Shown here: positions 14,937-22,383 of the stretch, piece after piece
Numbering within the stretch: position 1 is the stretch's first letter
Layout of the letters: every line of letters starts with the position of its first letter
Translations under genes and position numbers: made by a program
Assembly (NCBI GenBank): GCA_009746045.1
Contig: RPFO01000795.1
Span: 1-22,383 of the forward strand
Length of the DNA: 22,383 nt
DNA from: Mesostigma viride
Lineage: Eukaryota > Streptophyta > Mesostigmatophyceae > Mesostigmatales > Mesostigmataceae
Direction: 5' to 3'
Notes under the pieces: model-generated
Seen by the model: only the letters and a program-made list of their open reading frames with translations
What the model was told of the DNA's origin: nothing
Database searches by the model: none

Positions 14937-15079
14937 CTATATAATGCTATGTAATCATGTTTGCATGCAAAAAATAAATAAAATATTTTGAAATAATTAT
15001 TTGTATACTAAACATGTAATTATTCAGACAATAAAAGATAAAGAAAGTCATTGACATCTTAAAAACAGAAATTAAATCT

Positions 15080-15583
15080 CTATTTTATAAAAATTGAGTG
15101 TGTGAACGTAGATATATCCGTATAATCAATTTTTTTTAACAAAAGAAATATATGTTTTTTATTACAATCATGTTTTAATTGATTAAATAAATAAGGATAA
15201 ATTATATTTTGTTTTAAATGACTTAATTTTGTAAAAACATCTATCATATAAGACATTTCTTTGTCTTTTTCATATTTCTCTAATAATAAATTAGAAAACA
15301 AGATTTCAACATCATATGGTGTATAAATAAAAGAATATGTATTAGTTGATAAAAAATTGCTTATAACTATAGAAGCGATTTTTAGCAAAATCAAATTATA
15401 TTTTTTCTTTTGTAATATCTCTTTTAGACATAAAGCTATTTTTATATTGCCAGAATGTTGAGCTATTTCAATGCATAATGGATATATATAATTATATTCA
15501 AGTATTTCTATAGAAATAGCAATAAAAAACATTTTGTAGAATAATTTAGAAGAAGAAGTTACAATTGAATTTTTACATATCAT
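15080..15583 (-). CDS. Hypothetical protein, 167 codons, arm B copy
   Basis: Identical to the unrecognised ORF at 6993-7496, between petL and petA on the minus strand. The identity of the copies gives no separate evidence that it is coding, because the flanking spacers are equally identical. Confidence 0.6.
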   Translation of the reverse strand: MICKNSIVTSSSKLFYKMFFIAISIEILEYNYIYPLCIEIAQHSGNIKIALCLKEILQKKKYNLILLKIASIVISNFLSTNTYSFIYTPYDVEILFSNLLLEKYEKDKEMSYMIDVFTKLSHLKQNIIYPYLFNQLKHDCNKKHIFLLLKKIDYTDISTFTHSIFIK

Positions 15584-15642
15584 TACATCAAATTAATTTC
15601 ACACTTATCGTCATAAGATATGAATCAAACACTTAAGTTATG

Positions 15643-15688
15643 TGTATTGAAAAGAAGATCACTTATTTATAATATTCTTTTCAATACA
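15643..15688 (-). terminator. Stem-loop 3' of petA, arm B copy
   Basis: Mirror of 6888-6933, a perfect 14-bp stem with an 18-base loop. Confidence 0.6.
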
Positions 15689-15714
15689 ATAAGAATTAAG
15701 AAAATGAGTTAATT

Positions 15715-16656
15715 CTAGAAATTAGATTCTGCAATTTGTACTCTTTCAAATTGTTTCTTTTTCAAGACTAAGAATACTTGTCCTAAAGTAGAAAGAATCA
15801 AAAATGCTATTAACCATTTAATACGAACTGGATTTTGTAATACTACTTCTGTATCCATTTGTCCAAAACCACCTACATTTGGATTATCAGTAATAGGTTG
15901 TCCAGTAACAACAGTATCACCTTTAGCTACAATTAATTCTGGTCCTACAGGTACTGTATCAACAACAGTGCCATCTTTAGTTTCTATAGAAATTTTGTAA
16001 GCTTTTTTCTCTTTAATAATATCTGTAATTGTTCCACTGACAGAAGCATTGTATACAGTATTATTACTTTTACTACCATCCGGATACACTTGACCTCTTC
16101 CTCTATTTGCACCTACACTAATAGGGTATTTAATGAAATATGTTCCTTTATCTTTCGCTGGATCAGGAGATAAAATAGGAAAAACAATTTCTCTATTTTT
16201 ATCACCTGGAATAGGACCAATAACAAGAATATTTTCATTTGCTGCATTATAAGGTTGAAAATATAAATTGCTAATTTTACTTTTCATCTCTTCAGGAATT
16301 CTATCTTGAGGAGCTAGTTTGAAACCTTCAGGTAAAATTAAAACAGCACCTACATTAAGAGGTCCTTTTTTGCCATTGCCTAAAACCTGCTGAACTTGTG
16401 TATCATATGGTATTTTTACAACAGCTTCAAAAACAGTATCAGGTAGAACTGCTTGAGGAACTTCAATGTCTACTGGTTTTTTAGCCAAATGACAATTAGC
16501 ACATACAATTCTGCCAGTTGCTTCTCTTGGAGAAGCATAATTTTGCTGTGCAAAAATTGGATAAGCTTCAGAAGACAAAGGCATAAATATTGTGCCAATG
16601 ATAAGGAATAAAGCTATAATTTTTTTATTTGATAAAAATGAAAACATGTTTTGCAT
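15715..16656 (-). CDS. petA: Cytochrome f precursor, arm B copy
   Basis: Encodes the same 313-residue protein as 5920-6861, with the signal peptide, Tyr32, CANCH haem site and C-terminal membrane span intact. Confidence 0.99.
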   Translation of the reverse strand: MQNMFSFLSNKKIIALFLIIGTIFMPLSSEAYPIFAQQNYASPREATGRIVCANCHLAKKPVDIEVPQAVLPDTVFEAVVKIPYDTQVQQVLGNGKKGPLNVGAVLILPEGFKLAPQDRIPEEMKSKISNLYFQPYNAANENILVIGPIPGDKNREIVFPILSPDPAKDKGTYFIKYPISVGANRGRGQVYPDGSKSNNTVYNASVSGTITDIIKEKKAYKISIETKDGTVVDTVPVGPELIVAKGDTVVTGQPITDNPNVGGFGQMDTEVVLQNPVRIKWLIAFLILSTLGQVFLVLKKKQFERVQIAESNF

Positions 16657-16742
16657 TATTAGACATAATTGTTAATCTAAATTTTCTTTATAAAATAATT
16701 GTAACTAGAAAAAATGTTAAATTAATTTTTTTGTTTTAATAT

Positions 16743-17452
16743 TTATTCATTCATATTATTAAATGTAGCAACTGCTGAAGGAGAAATTCTATTTAAATAT
16801 AGAAAAATCCAATATTTGAATAAAGTATCTAATATCACAGGAAAAGTCGCCACGAACAAAAAAATAAAACCTTTATTTTCTGGCAATCCTAAATGTGTAA
16901 GACATAATTCAATTAATATTTTCCAACCATGAGATGAGTGAAATCCGACAAAAATATCAGTGAAAAGAATTAGAAAAAATGATTTCTTTGCATCTGTCAA
17001 ACTATATATATATTGATCAATATAAGTTTGAATAATAGCGATTTCTTTTTTAGCATTTATTAATAAACAAAAAATTAAAAAAGCTATTAACAAATCAGTA
17101 AAAACATGAGCAATAGAATTAATACTTTCGTTATTAGACATATGTGCTAATTCAAAAGCTTTTTCTTCCATTTCTTTATGTAATACTTGTGGGTTTAATG
17201 GATATGTATAGCTAATCAACATATCAAATTGCATTTCTTCTTCAAAATTTTGTAATTTTGCAAAAATGCGTTCTTCTTGAGAAGAATTCAAAAAAACATC
17301 TGTTTGATAATGATTCCACAAATATTCTGCATAAGGTCGTAAAACTAAAAAATTAAGCAATTGATATATTAAAATAAAAAAAAAAGACAATGAATTATAT
17401 ATTTAATACAAAAAAATGTTTGGCTTCTTAATGATTCTTGATTATTAATCAT
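16743..17452 (-). CDS. cemA: CemA with apparent frameshift at a T10 run, arm B copy
   Basis: Mirror of 5124-5833. The main frame is open from 17390 (TTG) to 16743, and the candidate ATG is at 17452 in another frame. The homopolymer (A10 on the plus strand, 17376-17385) has the same length as in arm A, so the break is shared by both copies. Confidence 0.88.
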
Positions 17453-17624
17453 AGAAATCCTAATAAATAGACTAAATGAAACAAATTGTTTATTTTTAAC
17501 TTCAGTTTTCTAATATGTCAGTAATATAAAAAAAAAGAAAATATTTCTTCAATAAATGACATTTTTTCTTATATAGAAACCTAACATATTATTCAATTGA
17601 TTAAATTCTATGTAAAGATAGAAC

Positions 17625-18188
17625 TTATATACCTTCAATATTCACTTGTAAGAAACGAGCCAATCTAGCAGCTTGTTCTTCTATCTCAGCCAATGTCAAA
17701 GGTTGTCCTATACGTGTTAATGGCATATCACGTGTTCCTTTTATTTTTAAATAAATAACACGACGAGGATTAATACCTTCTTTGATTTCTACTCTAATAG
17801 CTTGTATATCTTTTATATCATAGACAATATTAATGCGACGATCTTTTCCTGGATAGCCCCATCTAAATATACGTACTAAACCATTTACTTTATCAAATTC
17901 ATTATATCCTTCACCGACATTCCAAAAAATTGTCAACCATAAATATATACTAAGAAGTATGCCAGCAGATCCATAAAAACACATAACTAGACCTTGTGGC
18001 ACAAAAACTATATTTTTGGCAGATAAAAAAGGAACTAAATCATACTGTAGATAACTTGAAATACCTACTATTAAAAATCCAGATGCGCCTAACAAAACAA
18101 CAGATGCCCACCAATAATTACTGATTCGACGTGAACCTACAACTGATTCACGTAGAATTAAATCAGAATTAGTAGAAAAATTAATCAT
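17625..18188 (-). CDS. ycf4: Photosystem I assembly protein Ycf4, arm B copy
   Basis: Encodes the same 187-residue protein as 4388-4951, on the minus strand between rpl19 and cemA. Confidence 0.97.
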   Translation of the reverse strand: MINFSTNSDLILRESVVGSRRISNYWWASVVLLGASGFLIVGISSYLQYDLVPFLSAKNIVFVPQGLVMCFYGSAGILLSIYLWLTIFWNVGEGYNEFDKVNGLVRIFRWGYPGKDRRINIVYDIKDIQAIRVEIKEGINPRRVIYLKIKGTRDMPLTRIGQPLTLAEIEEQAARLARFLQVNIEGI

Positions 18189-18245
18189 TGTATTTAATTT
18201 TAGATAAATATGTGGAAACTATGTTAATTATGTAAATTTGCCGAA

Positions 18246-18605
18246 TTAAACTTTACTAAATTTTTGTTTCAAACGTGTTGCTTTTCCTATACGTTCTCTT
18301 AAATAATACAGTTTAGCTCTTCTTACTTTAGAATTGGAAATAACTTCAATACTAGTTATTCTTGGTGAATGTATTAAAAAAATACGTTCTACACCAATCC
18401 CTTGAAACATTTTACGAACTGTAATAGTGCTATTGCTTGCAGAATTATGTTTTGCAATAACTACACCTTCATAAGGTTGTACACGTTCTTTATTACCTTC
18501 TTGAATAAGAAGACCTACTTTTACATAATCACCCACATAAATATTAGGCAAATTTGCTTTTATTTGATTAGCTTCTATGTTTTGAAGAATTTGATTTCTA
18601 TTCAT
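18246..18605 (-). CDS. rpl19: 50S ribosomal protein L19, arm B copy
   Basis: Encodes the same 119-residue protein as 3971-4330. Confidence 0.97.
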   Translation of the reverse strand: MNRNQILQNIEANQIKANLPNIYVGDYVKVGLLIQEGNKERVQPYEGVVIAKHNSASNSTITVRKMFQGIGVERIFLIHSPRITSIEVISNSKVRRAKLYYLRERIGKATRLKQKFSKV

Positions 18606-18699
18606 AAATTCATTATTTTATTCTATTGACTTATTTAAAATAAAAAGAGAAAACTTTGAGTTTTAAAATTTTATTTGTTTTTCTAGAAACAGAATTTGA

Positions 18700-18754
18700 T
18701 TTTCATTTCATTTCATTTCAATCTAAACTAAACTAAAATGAAATGAAATGAAAA
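18700..18754 (-). terminator. Pentanucleotide-repeat stem-loop 3' of tufA, arm B copy
   Basis: Mirror of 3822-3876, a 19-bp stem made of repeated TTTCA/GAAAT units. Confidence 0.65.
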
Positions 18755-18764
18755 GACAATTTAA

Positions 18765-19997
18765 TTATTCTAAGATTTCAGATACAATTCCTGCACCTAC
18801 AGTACGACCACCTTCTCTAATAGCAAAACGCATACCTTTTTCAATTGCAATTGGTTGAATTAAAGATACTACCATTTTAACACGATCGCCTGGCATAACC
18901 ATTTGTGTGTCAGAACCATCATCTGCTTTAAAAGAATCAATTTTGCCAGTCACATCTGTAGTTCTTACATAAAATTGAGGTCTGTAACCTGGAAAAAAAG
19001 GAGTATGACGTCCACCTTCTTCTTTAGCTAATACATAAACTTCAGACTCAAAACGTATATGAGGTTTAATTGTGTTCGGTTTAGCTAAAACCATACCACG
19101 TTCTACTTGATCTTTTTGAATACCTCTTAACAAAACACCAACATTATCTCCAGCGACACTTTCTTCTAAAGTTTTTTGAAACATTTCTAAGCCAGTTACT
19201 GTAGTATTTTGTGGTATATTTGCTAGACCAACAATATCTACGTTTTCTCCAACTACAACTTTACCTCTTTCTACTCTTCCAGTTGCTACAGTTCCTCTAC
19301 CTGTGATAGAAAACACATCTTCTATAGCCATTAAAAATGGCTTATCAGTATCTCTTTGAGGAGTTGGAATATATTTATCAACTTGATCCATTAAAGCATA
19401 AATTTTATCAACCCATGGATTACTGCCTCTAGCAAGTTTAGAATCTTGGGTTAATGCTTCTAATGCCATTAAAGCAGAACCTGCAACTACTGGAATTTCA
19501 TCTCCTGGAAAATCATAAGAATTTAAAGTTTCACGTACTTCTAATTCCACAAGTTCTAATAATTCTGGATCATCTACTTGATCTTCTTTATTTAAAAAAA
19601 CTACCATATTAGGAACACCTACTTGTTTCGCCAATAAGATATGTTCTTTAGTTTGTGGCATTGGACCATCTGCTCCAGAAACAACCAGTATCGCGCCATC
19701 CATCTGAGCAGCACCAGTAATCATATTTTTTACATAGTCAGCATGACCTGGACAATCCACATGTGCATAATGACGAGTTTCAGTCTCATATTCTACATGA
19801 GCGGTATTAATAGTAATACCTCTTGCTTTTTCTTCAGGAGCAGCATCAATTTCATCATATCTCTTACCAGATTTGCCTGTACCAACTGCTAAAGCCATTG
19901 TTATAGCAGCAGTTAAAGTAGTTTTTCCATGATCTACATGTCCAATGGTTCCAATATTAATATGTGGTTTTTTGCGTTCAAATTTTTCACGTGCCAT
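18765..19997 (-). CDS. tufA: Elongation factor Tu, arm B copy
   Basis: Encodes the same 410-residue EF-Tu as 2579-3811, with all GTP-binding motifs and the AAGGAAG ribosome binding site before the ATG. Confidence 0.99.
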   Translation of the reverse strand: MAREKFERKKPHINIGTIGHVDHGKTTLTAAITMALAVGTGKSGKRYDEIDAAPEEKARGITINTAHVEYETETRHYAHVDCPGHADYVKNMITGAAQMDGAILVVSGADGPMPQTKEHILLAKQVGVPNMVVFLNKEDQVDDPELLELVELEVRETLNSYDFPGDEIPVVAGSALMALEALTQDSKLARGSNPWVDKIYALMDQVDKYIPTPQRDTDKPFLMAIEDVFSITGRGTVATGRVERGKVVVGENVDIVGLANIPQNTTVTGLEMFQKTLEESVAGDNVGVLLRGIQKDQVERGMVLAKPNTIKPHIRFESEVYVLAKEEGGRHTPFFPGYRPQFYVRTTDVTGKIDSFKADDGSDTQMVMPGDRVKMVVSLIQPIAIEKGMRFAIREGGRTVGAGIVSEILE

Positions 19998-20131
19998 AAA
20001 TACACTTCCTTTTCTTTTATCATTGATATAATTTAATTTCGGTTGTTATAAAAAGATATTTTTATGAATATAAATCTTATTAACCTATCGGTATTTATTT
20101 TAAATATTCACGTCTAAAATAACATCATATC

Positions 20132-20159
20132 ATTTCTAATGATTAAATAGATTAGAAAT
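20132..20159 (-). terminator. Stem-loop 3' of rps7, arm B copy
   Basis: Mirror of 2417-2444, a 9-bp stem with a 10-base loop. Confidence 0.5.
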
Positions 20160-20182
20160 AATGTCGGATATTGTTTTATTTT

Positions 20183-20653
20183 CTAAAAACGATAATGAGA
20201 AAAAGCTTTATTAGCTTCTGCCATTCTATGTGTTTCTTCTCTTTTACGAATAGCATTACCGGTTTCATTTGCAGCATCAACAATTTCATTAGTTAATTTC
20301 GCTACCATATTTCTGCCAGGTCTTTGTCTTGCAGATGATAATAACCAACGTAGTGCTAAAGCAGTTCCACGTTCTGCTTTCACTTCTCTAGGAACTTGAT
20401 ATGTAGATCCACCTAAACGTCTTGCTTTCACTTCAACTAGTGGAGTCGCATTGAGCACAGCTTGTTGCAAAACTTTTAAAGGATCTTTTTCTGTTTTCTC
20501 TTCAATATTTTTCATAGCTTGATAAAATATTTTTTGAGCTAAAGATTTTTTTCCTTCTTTTAAAATATGACTAATCAACATTGTAACCAATCTACTTCTA
20601 TAAATTGGATCAGAATCAATTATTCTTTTTTTTGGAGTACTTCTACGAGACAT
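20183..20653 (-). CDS. rps7: 30S ribosomal protein S7, arm B copy
   Basis: Encodes the same 156-residue protein as 1923-2393. The TAAA x6 leader is repeated at 20655-20678. Confidence 0.97.
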   Translation of the reverse strand: MSRRSTPKKRIIDSDPIYRSRLVTMLISHILKEGKKSLAQKIFYQAMKNIEEKTEKDPLKVLQQAVLNATPLVEVKARRLGGSTYQVPREVKAERGTALALRWLLSSARQRPGRNMVAKLTNEIVDAANETGNAIRKREETHRMAEANKAFSHYRF

Positions 20654-20654
20654 A

Positions 20655-20678
20655 TTTATTTATTTATTTATTTATTTA
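20655..20678 (-). repeat. TAAA x6 microsatellite in the rps7 leader, arm B copy
   Basis: Mirror of 1898-1921, read as TTTA on the plus strand. The repeat number equals that in arm A. Confidence 0.9.
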
Positions 20679-20694
20679 TCTAGAAAATTATTTT

Positions 20695-21063
20695 TTAACT
20701 ACGTTTAACACCATATTTTGAACGACTTTGAGCACGATCTTTCACTCCAGCTGTATCTAAAATACCTCGAATAATATGATAACGTACTCCTGGTAAATCT
20801 TTTACTCTTCCTCCTCGTATTAAAACGACAGAATGTTCTTGTAAATTATGTCCAATTCCAGGGATATAAGCTGTTACTTCAAAACCAGAAGTTAAACGTA
20901 CACGTGCAACTTTACGTAAAGCAGAATTTGGTTTTTTAGGAGTAGTAGTATACACTCTAGTACAAACACCTCTTCTTTGAGGACATGCTTTTAAAGCAGG
21001 AGATTTAGTTTTATTATAAACTCGTTTTCTTTCTGATCTTATTAATTGTTGAATAGTAGGCAT
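20695..21063 (-). CDS. rps12: 30S ribosomal protein S12, arm B copy
   Basis: Encodes the same 122-residue protein as 1513-1881, continuous and without introns. Confidence 0.98.
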   Translation of the reverse strand: MPTIQQLIRSERKRVYNKTKSPALKACPQRRGVCTRVYTTTPKKPNSALRKVARVRLTSGFEVTAYIPGIGHNLQEHSVVLIRGGRVKDLPGVRYHIIRGILDTAGVKDRAQSRSKYGVKRS

Positions 21064-21245
21064 AATAATTCATTATTATAAAGTTAATTTTTTCCATAGA
21101 AATCATAAATATGATTCTTAGGGTCTAATAATATTTCTATTAAAAAATATATTTTATTACAAATATTACTTATTTATAATAAATCAAATAGTTAATAAAA
21201 AAACATTTTTTATTTTATTAATAAGAACAATTTTCTTTTTATATA

Positions 21246-22383
21246 TTAACTATTTTTGATAGGTTGTGTAAATAAAATTTTGCCTGTAGATTTTTGCCAT
21301 ACCTTTTTGACAATTACTTTAATTTTTTGACCAATATATTTAGAACCTGCATTTACAATAACCATAGTGCCATCTTCTAAATAACCAATACCTTGTCCTA
21401 ATCTTTTACCTTTTCTGACTATTTGTAAATAAAAACTTTCTCCTGACAAATAAGGTAATTTTAATAATTCAATTAATTTGTTTATATTGATAATTAATGG
21501 AAATAAATTACTTATTAATAATTGTGAAATATTAGATTCTTTGATGTTATTTGAACAACTACTCATCAATACAATATTTTGTTGTTCATTATTATATGTT
21601 TTATTATATTTAAATAATACATTTTCATGACAATTTGTTAAAGATGATTCTAAAATGATTTGATCAAAATAATTATATTTCAATTCATTTAATCTCGAAA
21701 AACCAAGACGACCTAAATATTTATCCTTAAAATTTTTGCTATTATTTAATATTTGTAATTCCTGAATAGTTGATTTAGGAATTAAAACCAATCCTTCTAC
21801 AAATTGACTTTGAAAAATGGCTATTATATTATGATTAATAATATAACTTGTATGAAGTACACGTGTAATAGAAGGTCTTACTATCTTGTTATAAGAAAAT
21901 ATAGCTTCTGCCATTTCTGGCACGAGTATATTTAATAAATAATCACTATGAAAAGTGACTAAAATAAATCCAGAATAACAAAGTATAGTTTGTATTAATA
22001 AACGTAAAAGATATTTAATAAATAAAAATTCTTTTAGAATAGAACTAATATCTAAAAAACTAAAATATAAATTAGCAATAAATAAGGCACCTATAATACT
22101 TAATAAACTAGTAAAAAATATATCTACTGTGAAATTATTAATATAATTTAAAAAATTTTTATAATTATTTTGAAAAACAAGTCCAATAGGAAAAGCAATT
22201 AAAGAACCTAATATCGATAAAACAAATTTAATTCCTAATGCATTTCCATAAAGTAATAAATTAGGAAAATAAACATTTATTATATATAAAGTAAACTCTG
22301 CGCCTAAAACCAGAAAAAAAAGAAGAAAAAAAATATTTAATAAAGTGTCTAATAATTTAGAAAATATTAAAGCATCAATGTTT
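21246..22383 (-). CDS. Membrane-anchored PIN/TRAM (YacL-like) protein, 5' end cut by the window
   Basis: One frame is open from the window edge to the stop at 21246. By comparison with arm A the ATG would be 11 bases outside, giving 382 residues. The N-terminal ~155 residues hold four hydrophobic segments. Next comes a PIN-like domain (about 178-310) with the family's RVL-TS strand, the VEGLVLIPKSTIQELQ segment and GRLGFSRLNEL. The C-terminal ~67 residues form a TRAM domain with GKRLGQGIGYLEDGTMVIV and a GKILFTQP end. This order matches bacterial YacL-type proteins. The active site is eroded: the Asp of the usual LDTS is His181 (LHTS), and the later conserved TND is not visible. Nuclease activity is therefore doubtful, while RNA binding by TRAM is plausible. 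It may be the gene called ycf81 in some green algae, but I am unsure. Confidence 0.75.
   Translation of the reverse strand, partial: NIDALIFSKLLDTLLNIFFLLFFLVLGAEFTLYIINVYFPNLLLYGNALGIKFVLSILGSLIAFPIGLVFQNNYKNFLNYINNFTVDIFFTSLLSIIGALFIANLYFSFLDISSILKEFLFIKYLLRLLIQTILCYSGFILVTFHSDYLLNILVPEMAEAIFSYNKIVRPSITRVLHTSYIINHNIIAIFQSQFVEGLVLIPKSTIQELQILNNSKNFKDKYLGRLGFSRLNELKYNYFDQIILESSLTNCHENVLFKYNKTYNNEQQNIVLMSSCSNNIKESNISQLLISNLFPLIININKLIELLKLPYLSGESFYLQIVRKGKRLGQGIGYLEDGTMVIVNAGSKYIGQKIKVIVKKVWQKSTGKILFTQPIKNS

Larger units (their letters stand above)
11320..22383 (-). repeat. Arm B of the giant inverted repeat
   Basis: The reverse complement of arm A (198-11256), reaching the last base of the window without a visible junction. 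It is five bases longer than arm A because it lacks the deletions found in the PIN/TRAM gene of arm A. The arm presumably continues towards trnW outside the window. Confidence 0.95.

Noticed and set aside
1-22383. CRISPR array, insertion sequence or phage elements
   Set aside because: No spaced direct repeats, transposase, integrase or phage genes are visible; the only large repeat is the inverted one.

Overview
The window is plastid DNA from a green alga. It is strongly AT-rich. Its gene content and order fit the green lineage: an rps12-rps7-tufA cluster followed by rpl19, ycf4, cemA, petA, petL and petG, plus ycf65 (PSRP-3), the sulfate-transport ATPase gene cysA and a set of plastid tRNA genes. 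Retention of cysA, ycf65, tufA and rpl19 points to an early-diverging chlorophyte or streptophyte alga rather than a land plant. I cannot name the species.

The dominant feature is that almost the whole window is one giant palindrome. Positions 198-11256 (arm A) recur as their reverse complement at 11320-22383 (arm B), separated by only 63 bases (11257-11319). From about position 1100 inward, a base at x on arm A pairs with 22576-x on arm B. Every gene end I compared obeys this rule and the paired proteins are identical. The palindrome runs off the right end of the window, so neither outer junction is visible. No rRNA gene lies in either arm within the window, unlike the usual plastid inverted repeat. 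It could be a real inverted repeat with a nearly absent small single-copy region, a head-to-head junction of linear molecules, or a fold-back or assembly artefact.

Arm A, left to right: the 3' end of a tRNA, trnW-CCA, a membrane-anchored PIN/TRAM protein gene (broken in this arm, open in arm B), rps12, rps7, tufA, rpl19, ycf4, cemA, petA, an unrecognised 167-codon ORF, petL and petG on the plus strand; ycf65 on the minus strand; trnV-GAC (+); trnE-UUC (-); cysA (+); trnT-GGU and trnY-GUA (-); trnL-UAA and trnS-GGA (+); then the 63-base centre. Arm B repeats these in mirror order on the opposite strands, back to a 5'-truncated PIN/TRAM gene at the window end.

The genes are ordinary plastid functions: translation (rps12, rps7, tufA, rpl19, ycf65, tRNAs), cytochrome b6f (petA, petL, petG), photosystem I assembly (ycf4), inorganic carbon/proton handling (cemA) and sulfate import (cysA). 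Points that need attention are five one-base deletions confined to the outer 1.1 kb of arm A, a frameshift in cemA at a T10 run in both arms, non-ATG starts in ycf65 and cysA, loss of PIN active-site acids in the PIN/TRAM protein, and the tiny palindrome centre with its own terminator-like hairpin.
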